DNA of 64,000 nucleotides from Nephrocerus scutellatus. Lineage: Eukaryota > Arthropoda > Insecta > Diptera > Pipunculidae. Under the pieces are notes generated by a model, which saw only the letters and a list, made by a program, of their open reading frames with translations, ran no database searches and was not told where the DNA came from. The stretch covers positions 64,556,882 through 64,620,881 of the forward strand of contig OX352761.1 of the NCBI GenBank assembly GCA_947095585.1, read 5' to 3'. This document shows positions 10,988 to 22,790 of this stretch, in pieces (position 1 is the first letter of the stretch; each line of letters starts with the position of its first letter). Both the position numbers and the translations under genes were made by a program.

Positions 10988-11010
10988 GGGCGTGTTTTTG
11001 TTTTGTCCGA
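10988..11010 (+). repeat. Candidate left terminal repeat of Harbinger 1
   Basis: GGGCGTGTTTTTGTTTTGTC preceded by TAAA resembles the left end of the Harbinger at 24374 (GGGGTG plus a T run). PIF/Harbinger elements favour TWA targets. The matching right end was not found, because sequence past 12540 is a LINE. Confidence 0.4.
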
Positions 11011-11189
11011 TCAAAAAAATTATCTGTTGTGTTTTTTTTTAGTGTCGGAGAAATTCAATATTTATAATAACATAATTTTAATTTCAGAAGGAAAAACGCG
11101 TAAGACGTGAAAGAAATAGACAATTTTGAATTTGATTAATATAAATAATTTTGAAAAAATATATATATAAAAAAAAGCAGTTAGTATAT

Positions 11190-12394
11190 GGTTCCGTAAC
11201 TTATATGAAAATTCCAGCGATGATGATGCTGACTCCGATATGGAACTAGGAGAAAAAATAATGAATTTTTGCAGAGAAGATTGTTCCCACATATCCAAAC
11301 CGGCAATTTAAGGAACATTTTAGGTTAGATGTCGAGACATTTAACCAATTATGCAAAGGCCTGCATGATATGGTGGAAACCAGGTTTCTGCATTCCGGGC
11401 GGTTTGAAATGCCAATCGAGAAACAAGTTCTGATTGCATTATGGTTCTTCGGCAATTGTGAAACATTTAGGTTCGTATGTTTTAATACATCATACATACG
11501 ATAAGTATTTTTATCAACTTTTATTTCGAATTTACAGAACCATTAGTAATCAATTCGGGTGCGCGAAATCAACGGTGTGGCATATAGTCAATAATATATC
11601 TCAAATTTTGAGATTAAATATAGAGAAGGGATTATCTAAGTGGCCAACGACTGATGAAAAAGCTGCGACCAAATTATATTACCTAGAAAAACATCACTTT
11701 TCCGGTTAATATTAAGTCTTTTAATTTTTTGGTTTTATTATTACATATTTATATAACTAGGAATTGTTGGTGCAATTGACGGAATAGAAATCCCCATAAT
11801 AGCACCACATGACCACCCGAATTCTTATGTAAATCGGAAAGGGTTCCATTCTATAAAACTTCAGGCAATAGCTGATCACAAAATGAAATTTATTAGCTTT
11901 TACGCAGGAGAAGTTGGATCCGTGCATGACGCAAGGGTGATACAGTGTTCGAAATTTGAAAATAGCGTACAATCAGGTTTGATTCGTGCATCTCTGTTAT
12001 ATGAAAATCCTTTGATGGTTATAATATTTACAGGAGAATGTGGTATTACAGAATCGGAACATATTTTAGGAGATTCTGCATATCCATTGAAAACATGGCT
12101 TTTGACACCATTCAAAAACAACGGCACTTAACAGATGCCGAAATAATTTACAACACTGTGCACTCCAAATGTAGGGTAGTTGTTGAACGAGCATTTGGAA
12201 TGTTGAAAGGGAGATTTCGACGGTTGAAATACATTGAAACGAAAAACACGGTACTGATTCCAATGTACAGAGGAGCCTGCTGCATTTTGCATAATTTCTG
12301 GATAGGCGTGAATGATGGACAAAATGAAGAAAATATTGATAGCCAAATTGCTAGAGAGGCGGATGACGATGAAGATGAAATTTATGAAGCGTGA
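11190..12394 (+). pseudogene. PIF/Harbinger transposase (HARBI1-like), copy 1
   Basis: Exons read NLYENSSDDD..., then an N-terminal helix block (FKEHFRLDVETFNQLC, about 11310-11350). Next come ALWFFGNCETF, an intron at 11471-11537, the helix-turn-helix-like NQFGCAKSTVWHIVNNI, and an intron at 11705-11760. The DDE core follows: GAIDG (first Asp, about 11775), EVGSVHDARV (second Asp, about 11910-11938) and GDSAYPL (third, about 12070-12090). The tail VERAFGMLKGRFRRLKYI continues to the stop at 12392. Both introns have GT-AG ends and preserve frame. One frameshift near 12125 and another near 11290-11300 disable it. Harbinger transposases cut and paste DNA and usually need a Myb-like partner protein. 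Confidence 0.85.
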
Positions 12395-12548
12395 TCAGAT
12401 ATCGAATTTCCTTTTTTAATGTTTTAACTTTCAGTACCGAAATAAAAACATGTTTGCTATTTGATGTAAATCATTTGGTACTCATTAATTTGATAAATTC
12501 AGTCTTCAATTTATATTTTATAAAAACATATTTTTCTTCTTTTTTTCT

Positions 12549-14700
12549 TTATGTCCTGTATCCCCTTGTGGGTCCTAGGGCCTCTACTACGCCTACGCGC
12601 CATCGCGTGCGGTTCCTGGCAATAAGCTTCAGCTCTCTCCAACTCTTCCCCAATTGCCGTGCCTCCTCTTCAACTGTTCTGCGCCATGTATTTCTCGGAC
12701 GATCCGTTCTTCTACCATCCTGAGATAACGGGTTCCATTGCATTGCGTAGTTTGCTATGGGACTATCGCCTTTTCGGATGACCAATCCACTGCCACTTCC
12801 GTCGTTGTATGGTTGTGCCTATTGGTTCCTGACCCGTTCTCTGGTAAAGATGTTCGTTAGAGATACGATTAGGCCAGAAAACCCTTAAGATGTTCCGTAG
12901 GCACCTATTTACGAATGTTTGTAATCTTTTTGTGATAGTAGCGGTCACCTTCCAAGTGCTGCACCCATACAACAGCACAGATTCAACATTTGAGCGGAAC
13001 AGTCGCAGCTTGGTGTTTAAGCTGATCGCATTGCTTCGCCATATCATGGACATCATTCCAAACACCGCTTTTGCTTTGCCGATTCGGTTGACAATGTCCT
13101 GTTCGGTTCCACCTTCGGTCGAGACAATACTCCCAAGATATTGGAAACTCTCTACTCTCTCTACCGGCTGTCCAGCAATGTTAACATGAGTAAGTGAGTT
13201 AGTGCCGAGGTTGATGATTTTGGTTTTGGCAGTATTAATCTTCAAACCCGCAACATTTGCCTCCCTCTCCACATATGTTGTCATTTGGTGCAGCTCCACA
13301 ATCCAGATCCAGATTTTTGAGTTGAGATGTAAGAGTCCAACGAATTCCTCCGTTTCCAGTAGATAAAGCTGCGCGAAGTACATCGCTAATCACCAACAAA
13401 AGAAGTATCGGCGATAGAATGCAACCTTGTCGTACCCCACTTAGGATCTCGAATTCCTCCGACAGCTTTCCTCTATGTAGCACATGACATTTAGAGCCAT
13501 CATAGGTTGCTTTAATAATAGCTATTAGTTTATCGGGTATACCTCTACTGCGCAAGGCGAGCCAGATAAACTGTCTGTTGACACTGTCAAACGCCTTCTC
13601 AAAATCGATGAACAGTAGGTGCAGTGGTGACCGGAATTCAACGCACTGTTCAATAATGATCCGCAGGGTGTTTATGTGGTCTACACAGGAGGATCCAGTG
13701 CGGAAACCTGCTTGTTTGGCATCGAGTGTATCTTCCAGATGTTCCTTAATACGCTCAAGTACTACTTTGGCTATTACTTTTGCAACTGCAGGGAGAACGC
13801 AAATGCCTCTCCAGTTTTCGCACTCCATAAGACTACCTTTTTTAGGAAGCTTGACAATCATTCCCTTCTTCCACTCGTCGCGGAATCTTTTTACCTCCCA
13901 AGCTCTCTCTACAAGAGATGCTGATGTCGTTGGAGCTGCACGCAGAAGCTCTGCGGGTATACCATCTAGTCCTACCGACTTGTTGTTCTTAAGTGCGTTA
14001 ATCGCGGTAGCGATCTCGTCTTTACTGGGAGTTGAGGTGCGAATTCGGGAAATTGTTACTTCCGGCAGCTCCGTTTGATTTAGGTGCATATCGTTAGCAA
14101 ATACACGGTTAAGGACCGTAGAGAAATGCTCCTTCCATCGCTTGAGCTGATCCTCATCTGAAACGAGTACGGCACCATCTAGGCCTTTTACCGGATGTTG
14201 GCTAGAGCGGTGACCACCTGTCAGCTCTTTGGTGATTCTGTAAACGGTTCTGCTATCGCACCTGCTCGCTGCTTCTGAGGCCAGGTTGTTAATATAGTTA
14301 CGCTTGTCACGTCTTACACTACGTTGCACTTCTCTTATTTTTCTTCGATACATGGACTCTAGCTCGCTCCTTGCTGCTGCTGGGATATCTACAATACGAG
14401 CTTTAAGTAGCTTACGTTCTTCAATCCGCCTCCAGGTATCTTCGGTAAGCCACGTGCTGTGCCTTGCCTGGCTTCTACCAACAATACTTTCCGCTCCAGA
14501 TGTGAAAACATTTTTCACAGCCTTCCTGGATGGTTGTCGGCAGTGAGCGTCGCTCCTAGTATGTCCATATTGTATCGAAGAAACTCACGTTCCAGTTGAA
14601 GAAATCTGGAATTTTGAGGTCCTTCACTCCCAGAGTCAAGGAGCGTCCTCACATTCCAGAAACCAATCTTAGTCCGGGTACAATAGCCAAAATTCGTCAT
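12549..14700 (-). pseudogene. RTE-like LINE (family A), copy A1
   Basis: Minus-strand non-LTR retrotransposon ORF2. From the right: an endonuclease N-terminus (TRTKIGFWNVRTLLDSGSEG, 14515-14700), which breaks off after DILG and joins directly to the endonuclease-RT linker. RT blocks follow: NNKSVGLDGIPAELL, NWRGICVLPAVAKVIAKV, AGFRTGSSCVDHI, LFIDFEKAFDSV and GVRQGCILSPIL. A 29-bp deletion then removes the YADD box that is present in copies A2 and A3. The C-terminal part (12549-13383) has the RTE-type tail ending RWRVGVVEALGP. A short 3' end with GGGATACAGGACATAAAG lies at about 12541. Non-functional; the RTE placement is by motif style. Confidence 0.8.
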
Positions 14701-15159
14701 TATTTGATCATTACTTATCCGAGGCGTTGTTTCAGTTTCAGTAGCGGGTATTTTTCGGTACCGCAGGGTGCTAGCCCACGTTACCTAGACTAGAAACGCT
14801 AGACCGTTCGCACTTGCAGTTTTAGCCTATATGTATAAGGATTTATACACATAGTTGCCCGGGGACCACCACGAGGAGGTAGAACAAGCACTACATCACG
14901 AACTTGATTGTTGCACTACTGGCCCAAACCAAGTTTTGAGCAGTCAGTAGTTTCCCGATCAATCGCAATGCAGATCCCCACATATTTACATAAATAAAAA
15001 ATAAAATAAATTAAAAACAGTTCAAAACACAGCCTTTTTTATCTATCAGTTGTTATCATTCAGGTTTTTTTTATATAGTGTTCCACAAAGTTTCTCATAA
15101 TGGAATTGTGTTCCTCCATTAATTTTAGTTTTTTCTTTCTGTATCCATCCAAGTTTGAT
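14701..15159 (-). other. LINE A 5' region and junction to LINE C
   Basis: Presumed 5' untranslated region of LINE A on the minus strand to about 14990, then A/T-rich sequence (TAAATAAAAAATAAAATAAA) leading into LINE C. No coding signal. The same sequence recurs at 17532-17990 and 20361-20818 as part of the tandem units. Confidence 0.5.
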
Positions 15160-15911
15160 TTATTTTCCTTCCGTTTTCGGTGTTCCAATAACGGAGTATT
15201 TATATATTGAGAACATTCTACATGCACAATCTGGAAGCGTAAAGCTAGCTGCTGAAATGCGCAGCAACAGATTGGCTTTGTCTATAGAGCTGACAACTGG
15301 AATGTCATTATAAATGAGCGTTGGAATCGACGACGAGGCTGTATTTTTGATTCTTTTCACGAAGGACCAAAAATTTTTACTACCTTTGGGACATTGTAGT
15401 GTGCCTTAATTTTCGGTCATAGGCGAATTTCACTAGCCGAAGATGGGCATTGCAATCATTTCTTGCTCGTTTAAACTTTTTTTGGTTTTCCTCGGTAGGG
15501 TTTGCTTTGTAGAACCGAAAGCATACCTCTCTCATCCTTGAAGCCTCTTTACAGCACAAGTAATACCATCCATCTTCCTTTGATTTGATAGATTTTTTCC
15601 TGAAAGGGATAAACTTTCTCATACCAATAAGGATGAAGTTTGTGATTGCATCAGCGTCGGCATCCACGTTGCTATCACGAAAAAATAGCAACCAGTTAGT
15701 TCTCCCAAAGAAGTTGTTAAGGCCGTCCCAATTGGCTTTCTCGTATTGTCATACTATTTTGTTGGGAGTTTTTTCTCTAACTACGTGGTTTATTAACGAG
15801 AAATTAGCTGATACTACACAATGGTCTGACGAGCCTAGAGGCGATAATACACTGACGGAGTATTTCTCAGTACGAGAGGTAAGGAACAAGTCAAGGGTGT
15901 TAGCGGAATGA
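15160..15911 (-). pseudogene. CR1-like LINE (family C) fragment in unit 1
   Basis: Minus-strand coding for the end of the endonuclease and the linker to RT. The unbroken equivalents at 18211-18720 and 21039-21548 show LGSSDHCVV, the SDH box of APE-type endonucleases. This is followed by a basic Lys/Arg-rich linker and VKRIKNTASSSIPTLIYND, typical of the CR1/L2/Jockey group. In unit 1 the frame is broken near 15740. No RT core is retained. CR1/L2-like placement is by motif style. Confidence 0.65.
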
Positions 15912-16010
15912 TATGCAGGTAGGTATTAGGGTAGGCTAATTTACAAGCTGAGTAAGGTGATTGAACTCAGCAAATAACTCAACACACCTTTCTTCGGGTG
16001 TTATCTGGCC

Positions 16011-16035
16011 TACAATTCATCTATATATCTATACT
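16011..16035. other. 25-bp filler at tandem junction 1/2
   Basis: TACAATTCATCTATATATCT plus five bases separates the CR1-like sequence (ending TATCTGGCC) from the LINE A sequence (starting ATTAATC). The same 25 bp occurs at 18842-18866. It has no counterpart where LINE C continues uninterrupted (21669 onward) or where LINE A continues uninterrupted (before 13234). Confidence 0.85.
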
Positions 16036-17531
16036 ATTAATCTTCAAACCCGCAACATTTGCCTCCCTCTCCACATTTGTTGTCATTTGGTGCAGCTCCA
16101 CAATTCTGTGTGAGAGTAAACAAACGTCGTCAGCGTAATCCAGATTTTTGAGTTGAGATGTAAGAGTCCAACGAATTCCTCCGTTTCCAGTAGATAAAGC
16201 TGCGCGAAGTACATCGCTAATCACCAACAAAAGAAGTATCGGCGATAGAATGCAACCTTGTCGTACCCCACTTAGGATCTCGAATTCCTCCGACAGCTTT
16301 CCTCTATGTAGCACATGACATTTAGAGCCATCATAGGTTGCTTTAATAATAGCTATTAGTTTATCGGGTATACCTCTACTGCGCAAGGCGAGCCAGATAA
16401 ACTGTCTGTTGACACTGTCAAACGCCTTCTCAAAATCGATGAACAGTAGGTGCAGTGGTGACCGGAATTCAACGCACTGTTCAATAATGATCCGCAGGGT
16501 GTTTATGTGGTCTACACAGGAGGATCCAGTGCGGAAACCTGCTTGTTTGGCATCGAGTGTATCTTCCAGATGTTCCTTAATACGCTCAAGTACTACTTTG
16601 GCTATTACTTTTGCAACTGCAGGGAGAACGCAAATGCCTCTCCAGTTTTCGCACTCCATAAGACTACCTTTTTTAGGAAGCTTGACAATCATTCCCTTCT
16701 TCCACTCGTCGCGGAATCTTTTTACCTCCCAAGCTCTCTCTACAAGAGATGCTAATGTCGTTGGAGCTGCACGCAGAAGCTCTGCGGGTATACCATCTAG
16801 TCCTACCGACTTGTTGTTCTTAAGTGCGTTAATCGCGGTAGCGATCTCGTCTTTACTGGGAGTTGAGGTGCGAATTCGGGAAATTGTTACTTCCGGCAGC
16901 TCCGTTTGATTTAGGTGCATATCGTTAGCAAATACACGGTTAAGGACCGTAGAGAAATGCTCCTTCCATCGCTTGAGCTGATCCTCATCTGAAACGAGTA
17001 CGGCACCATCTAGGCCTTTTACCGGATGTTGGCTAGAGCGGTGACCACCTGTCAGCTCTTTGGTGATTCTGTAAACGGTTCTGCTATCGCACCTGCTCGC
17101 TGCTTCTGAGGCCAGGTTGTTAATATAGTTACGCTTGTCACGTCTTACACTACGTTGCACTTCTCTTATTTTTCTTCGATACATGGACTCTAGCTCGCTC
17201 CTTGCTGCTGCTGGGATATCTACAATACGAGCTTTAAGTAGCTTACGTTCTTCAATCCGCCTCCAGGTATCTTCGGTAAGCCACGTGCTGTGCCTTGCCT
17301 GGCTTCTACCAACAATACTTTCCGCTCCAGATGTGAAAACATTTTTTACAGCCTTCCTGGATGGTTGTCGGCAGTGAGCGTCGCTCCTAGTATGTCCATA
17401 TTGTATCGAAGAAACTCACGTTCCAGTTGAAGAAATCTGGAATTTTGAGGTCCTTCACTCCCAGAGTCAAGGAGCGTCCTCACATTCCAGAAACCAATCT
17501 TAGTCCGGGTACAATAGCCAAAATTCGTCAT
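16021..17531 (-). pseudogene. RTE-like LINE (family A), copy A2
   Basis: Same gene as A1 but truncated at its 3' end by the tandem junction. The single frame 16021-17184 (387 aa) is uninterrupted and retains LFIDFEKAFDSV, GVRQGCILSP and the catalytic YADDVCLL. The endonuclease N-terminal piece is at 17346-17531 with the same EN-internal deletion after DILG as A1 and A3. The frame ends artificially in junction sequence (KINSIDI). It cannot make a complete LINE protein. Confidence 0.8.
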
Positions 17532-18866
17532 TATTCGATCATTACTTATCCGAGGCGTTGTTTCAGTTTCAGTAGCGGGTATTTTTCGGTACCGCAGGGT
17601 GCTAGCCCACGTTACCTAGACTAGAAATGCTAGACCGTTCGCACTTGCAGTTTTAGCCTATATGTATAAGGATTTATACACATAGTTGCCCGGGGACCAC
17701 CACGAGGAGGTAGAACAAGCACTACATCACGAACTTGATTGTTGCACTACTGGCCCAAACCAAGTTTTGAGCAGTCAGTAGTTTCCCGATCAATCGCAAT
17801 GCAGATCCCCACATATTTACATAAATAAAAAATAAAATAAATTAAAAACAGTTCAAAACACAGCCTTTTTTATCTATCAGTTGTTATCATTCAGGTTTTT
17901 TTTATATAGTGTTCCACAAAGTTTCTCATAATGGAATTGTGTTCCTCCATTAATTTTAGTTTTTTCTTTCTGTATCCATCCAAGTTTGATTTATTTTCCT
18001 TCCGTTTTCGGTGTTCCAATAACGGAGTACTTATATATTGAGAACATTCTACATGCACAATCTGGAAGCGTAAAGCTAGCTGCTGAAATGCGCAGCAACA
18101 GATTGGCTTTGTCTATAGAGCTGACAACTGGAATGTCATTATAAATGAGCGTTGGAATTGACGACGAGGCTGTATTTTTGATTCTTTTCACGAAGGACCA
18201 AAAATTTTTACTACCTTTGGGACATTGTAGTGTGCCTTAATTTTCGGTCATAGGCGAATTTCACTAGCCGAAGATGGGCATTGCAATCATTTCTTGCTCG
18301 TTTAAACTTTTTTTGGTTTTCCTCGGTAGGGTTTGCTTTGTAAAACCGAAAGCATACCTCTCTCATCCTTGAAGCCTCTTTACAGCACAAGTAATACCAT
18401 CCATCTTCCTTTGATTTGATAGATTTTTTCCTGAAAGGGATAAACTTTCCCATACCAATAAGGATGAAGTTTGTGATTGCATCAGCGTCGGCATCCACGT
18501 TGCTATCACGAAAAAATAGCAACCAGTTAGTTCTCCCATAGAAGTTGTTAAGGCCGTCCCAATTGGCTTTCTCGTATTGCCATACTATTTTGTTGGGAGT
18601 TTTTTCTCTAACTACGTGGTTTATTAACGAGAAATTAGCTGATACTACACAATGGTCTGACGAGCCTAGAGGCGATAATACACTGACGGAGTATTTCTCA
18701 GTACGAGAGGTAAGGAACAAGTCAAGGGTGTTAGCGGAATGATATGCAGGTAGGTATTAGGGTAGGCTAATTTACAAGCTGAGTAAGGTGATTGAACTCA
18801 GCAAATAACTCAACACACCTTTCTTCGGGTGTTATCTGGCCTACAATTCATCTATATATCTATACT
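16036..18866. repeat. Tandem unit 2 of the 2831-bp triplication
   Basis: A full 2831-bp unit: LINE A RT to 5' region, LINE C linker and endonuclease part, and 25-bp filler. Landmarks in units 1 and 2 are offset by exactly 2831 bp (for example 13578/16409 and 15160/17991). Confidence 0.9.
17991..18742 (-). pseudogene. CR1-like LINE (family C) fragment in unit 2
   Basis: The frame 18211-18720 (169 aa) is open and shows LGSSDHCVV then a basic linker ending DRKLRHTTMSQR. A second frame (17991-18191) continues KNTASSSIPTLIYND. Nearly identical to the fragments in units 1 and 3. Confidence 0.65.
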
Positions 18867-20360
18867 ATTAATCTTCAAACCCGCAACATTTGCCTCCCTC
18901 TCCACATTTGTTGTCATTTGGTGCAGCTCCACAATTCTGTGTGAGAGTAAACAAACGTCGTCAGCGTAATCCAGATTTTTGAGTTGAGATGTAAGAGTCC
19001 AACGAATTCCTCCGTTTCCAGTAGATAAAGCTGCGCGAAGTACATCGCTAATCACCAACAAAAGAAGTATCGGCGATAGAATGCAACCTTGTCGTACCCC
19101 ACTTAGGATCTCGAATTCCTCCGACAGCTTTCCTCTATGTAGCACATGACATTTAGAGCCATCATAGGTTGCTTTAATAATAGCTATTAGTTTATCGGGT
19201 ATACCTCTACTGCGCAAGGCGAGCCAGATAAACTGTCTGTTGACACTGTCAAACGCCTTCTCCAAATCGATGAACAGTAGGTGCAGTGGTGACCGGAATT
19301 CAACGCACTGTTCAATAATGATCCGCAGGGTGTTTATGTGGTCTACACAGGAGGATCCAGTGCGGAAACCTGCTTGTTTGGCATCGAGTGTATCTTCCAG
19401 ATGTTCCTTAATACGCTCAAGTACTACTTTGGCTATTACTTTTGCAACTGCAGGGAGAACGCAAATGCCTCTCCAGTTTTCGCACTCCATAAGACTACCT
19501 TTTTTAGGAAGCTTGACAATCATTCCCTTCTTCCACTCGTCGCGGAATCTTTTTACCTCCCAAGCTCACTACAAGAGATGCTGATGTCGTTGGAGCTGCA
19601 CGCAGAAGCTCTGCGGATATACCATCTAGTCCTACCGACTTGTTGTTCTTAAGTGCGTTAATCGCGGTAGCGATCTCGTCTTTACTGTGAGTTGAGATGC
19701 GAATTCGGGAAATTTTTACTTCCGGCAGCTCCGTTTGATTTAGGTGCATATCGTTAGCAAATACACGGTTAAGGACCGTAGAGAAATGCTCCTTCCATCG
19801 CTTGAGCTGATCCTCATCTGAAACGAGTACGGCACCATCTAGGCCTTTTACCGGATGTTGGCTAGAGCGGTGACCACCTGTCAGCTCTTTGGTGATTCTG
19901 TAAACGGTTCTGCTATCGCACCTGCTCGCTGCTTCTGAGGCCAGGTTGTTAATATAGTTACGCTTGTCACGTCTTACACTACGTTGCACTTCTCTTATTT
20001 TTCTTCGATACATGGACTCTAGCTCGCTCCTTGCTGCTGCTGGGATATCTACAATACGAGTTTTAAGTAGCTTACGTTCTTCAATCCGCCTCCAGGTATC
20101 TTCGGTAAGCCACGTGCTGTGCCTTGCCTGGCTTCTACCAACAATACTTTCCGCTCCAGATGTGAAAACATTTTTCACAGCCTTCCTGGATGGTTGTCGG
20201 CAGTGAGCGTCGCTCCTAGTATGTCCATATTGTATCGAAGAAACTCACGTTCCAGTTGAAGAAATCTGGAATTTTGAGGTCCTTCACTCCCAGAGTCAAG
20301 GAGCGTCCTCACATTCCAGAAACCAATCTTAGTCCGGGTACAATAGCCAAAATTCGTCAT
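18852..20360 (-). pseudogene. RTE-like LINE (family A), copy A3
   Basis: RT frame 18852-19523 (223 aa) retains YADDVCLL. The upstream frame 19504-20178 ends out of frame because two bases are missing near 19566 (AAGCTCACTACAAG instead of AAGCTCTCTCTACAAG). The endonuclease N-terminal piece is at 20175-20360. Independent small changes among A1-A3 show that the units have diverged since amplification. Confidence 0.8.
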
Positions 20361-21669
20361 TATTCGATCATTACTTATCCGAGGCGTTGTTTCAGTTTCA
20401 GTAGCGGGTATTTTTCGGTACCGCAGGGTGCTAGCCCACGTTACCTAGACTAGAAACGCTAGACCGTTCGCACTTGCAGTTTTAGCCTATATGTATAAGG
20501 ATTTATACACATAGTTGCCCGGGGACCACCACGAGGAGGTAGAACAAGCACTACATCACGAACTTGATTGTTGCACTACTGGCCCAAACCAAGTTTTGAG
20601 CAGTCAGTAGTTTCCCGATCAATCGCAATGCAGATCCCCACATATTTACATAAATAAAAAATAAAATAAATTAAAAACAGTTCAAAACACAGCCTTTTTA
20701 TCTATCAGTTGTTATCATTCAGGTTTTTTTTATATAGTGTTCCACAAAGTTTCTCATAATGGAATTGTGTTCCTCCATTAATTTTAGTTTTTTCTTTCTG
20801 TATCCATCCAAGTTTGATTTATTTTCCTTCCGTTTTCGGTGTTCCAATAACGGAGTACTTATATATTGAGAACATTCTACATGCACAATCTGGAAGCGTA
20901 AAGCTAGCTGCTGAAATGCGCAGCAACAGATTGGCTTTGTCTATAGAGCTGACAACTGGAATGTCATTATAAATGAGCGTTGGAATCGACGACGAGGCTG
21001 TATTTTTGATTCTTTTCACGAAGGACCAAAAATTTTTACTACCTTTGGGACATTGTAGTGTGCCTTAATTTTCGGTCATAGGCGAATTTCACTAGTCGAA
21101 GATGGGCATTGCAATAATTTCTTGCTCGTTTAAACTTTTTTTGGTGTTCCTCGGTAGGGTTTGCTTTGTAAAACCGAAAGCATACCTCTCTCATCCTTGA
21201 AGCCTCTTTACAGCACAAGTAATACCATCCATCTTCCTTTGATTTGATAGATTTTTTCCTGAAAGGGATAAACTTTCTCATACCAATAAGGATGAAGTTT
21301 GTGATTGCATCAGCGTCAGCATCCACGTTGCTATCACGAAAAAATAGCAACCAGTTAGTTCTCCCAAAGAAGTTGTTAAGGCCGTCCCAATTGGCTTTCT
21401 CGTATTGCCATACTATTTTGTTGGGAGTTTTTTCTCTAACTACGTGGTTTATTAACGAGAAATTAGCTGATACTACACAATGGTCTGACGAGCCTAGAGG
21501 CGATAATACACTGACGGAGTATTTCTCAGTACGAGAGGTAAGGAACAAGTCAAGTGTGTTAGCGGAATGATATGCAGGTAGGTATTAGGGTAGGCTAATT
21601 TACAAGCTGAGTAAGGTGATTGAACTCAGCGAATAACTCAACACACCTTTCTTCGGGTGTTATCTGGCC
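18867..21669. repeat. Tandem unit 3 of the 2831-bp triplication
   Basis: It matches units 1 and 2 from ATTAATC to TATCTGGCC, with small deletions (the LINE C frame is offset by 2828 rather than 2831). Beyond 21669 the CR1-like LINE continues without the filler, marking this as the right-hand border of the ancestral locus. Confidence 0.9.
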
Positions 21670-22226
21670 AGAATGGCGAAGCCACCCAGAATTGTGTACA
21701 TTGAAATCGCCCGCAATAACGATTTCATGTTTTTTATCAATTCTTAAGATTGAATCAGACAGTGCATAAAACTCACTCTGAGTTGAAACACTATCTAAGT
21801 TGGGGCTTCTGTAAAGTAAACAGTAGTAGACGTTGCGATCTTGTACCTTAACTTTGAGCCAAATGAACTTGAATTCCGGTTTGGAACTTTGGCTAAATTG
21901 AGGCAAAAGCTGAAACGCAACATCACTCCGGACATAGATTGCGAGTCCGCGTCGAGAAAAAATAATGGCACCAAGCTATACCCAGGCAGATTAAATTCCG
22001 AAACATCAGAATTATAAAACACCTGAGTTTCACTCAATGCCAAAATTGCTGGCCTGTGGACATGTACATGGTTAAACACAGAAAATGAATTCGTTCTCAG
22101 CCCACGTATGTTGCTGAGATCCACTCTGAAAACACACATACTACAAAAAACAAACACACAAAACACAACATACCGCTTCTTTAAACCAAATTGAGAAGAG
22201 TATGTCTCTAAGGGGATTATCAACAC
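20819..22226 (-). pseudogene. CR1-like LINE (family C), most complete copy
   Basis: Minus strand, from the right: start region MLIIPLETYSSQF, then endonuclease DLSNIRGLRTNS and ALSETQVFYNS (21795-22226), a frameshift near 21960, and FIWLKVKVQDRNVYYCLLYRS with GDFNVHNSGWL (21595-21906). Next come LGSSDHCVV and the basic linker (21039-21548) and the RT-proximal linker (20819-21019). The APE-type endonuclease residues are in the GDFN and SDH motifs. The RT core is absent, cut off by the LINE A junction. Homologous to copy C2 at 45920-47530. Confidence 0.75.
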
Positions 22227-22790
22227 AAATTGTCGCCAGTGTTATGCCTTCACGACAAAATGAGTTAAATCACCAAAAGAAACAAACACTCACAATCCGT
22301 TATTTAATTACAAAAGAATTAGATTATCACATTGTGTATGCAAGCATACAACATCATAATTCTCCAAATTCTTTTGTTTAGCTGTTGAGGATGGGACGAA
22401 CGGACACCGCACACTGCACTTTGCACTTATATATATTATATAAACGACACTTATGTTTTTAATTTTTTTTTGCGCCAACACAACACTATTGCTGCATTGC
22501 TTTGGCAAAGCCGGCTTAGCTTTACAAAGCAAAAGCTTTTGGCTTTAAATTTTCGATGTTTTTTAATTGTTATGTGTGTTAAACAAAACACCGCCTTACG
22601 GTGAGCGCTATAACTAAAAAATGGCTTTAGTTATAAATCCTAAAAACTTTTTGGATTTATTTTCGGCTTTATGCTTATGCGATTGTTGTTGTAAGCCAAG
22701 CTGGATTAGCCAAAGCAACGCAGCATATATTTTTTTCTGCTTTTTAGATCAACAACGCGCGTGCTGAAGTGCAGCACGTCCGTTCATCGC
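22227..22790 (-). other. LINE C 5' untranslated region
   Basis: Non-coding; it resembles 47080-47510 upstream of the other LINE C copy (shared GTTATGCCTTCACGACAAAA and a GTGCTGNAGNGCAGCACG-like end). It contains a TATATATATTATATAA stretch. The LINE C 5' end is placed at about 22790. Repeated at 23506-24069. Confidence 0.6.

Larger units (their letters stand above)
13234..16035. repeat. Tandem unit 1 of the 2831-bp triplication
   Basis: The unit runs from ATTAATCTTCAAACCCGC in the LINE A reverse transcriptase through its 5' region and into a CR1-like LINE fragment, ending CTTCGGGTGTTATCTGGCC plus a 25-bp junction filler (16011-16035). It is 29 bp shorter than unit 2 owing to the deletion of the LINE YADD region. 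Otherwise it is nearly identical to unit 2 over its length. Confidence 0.9.

Noticed and set aside
13578..14078. Plus-strand 166-codon frame, repeated at 16409-16909 and partly at 19240
   Set aside because: It is antisense to the LINE A reverse transcriptase and is repeated only because the tandem units repeat. No family features.
22308..22532. Minus-strand 74-codon frame in the LINE C leader (and its copy at 23587)
   Set aside because: It lies in the 5' untranslated region shared with copy C2, where the frame is not maintained.
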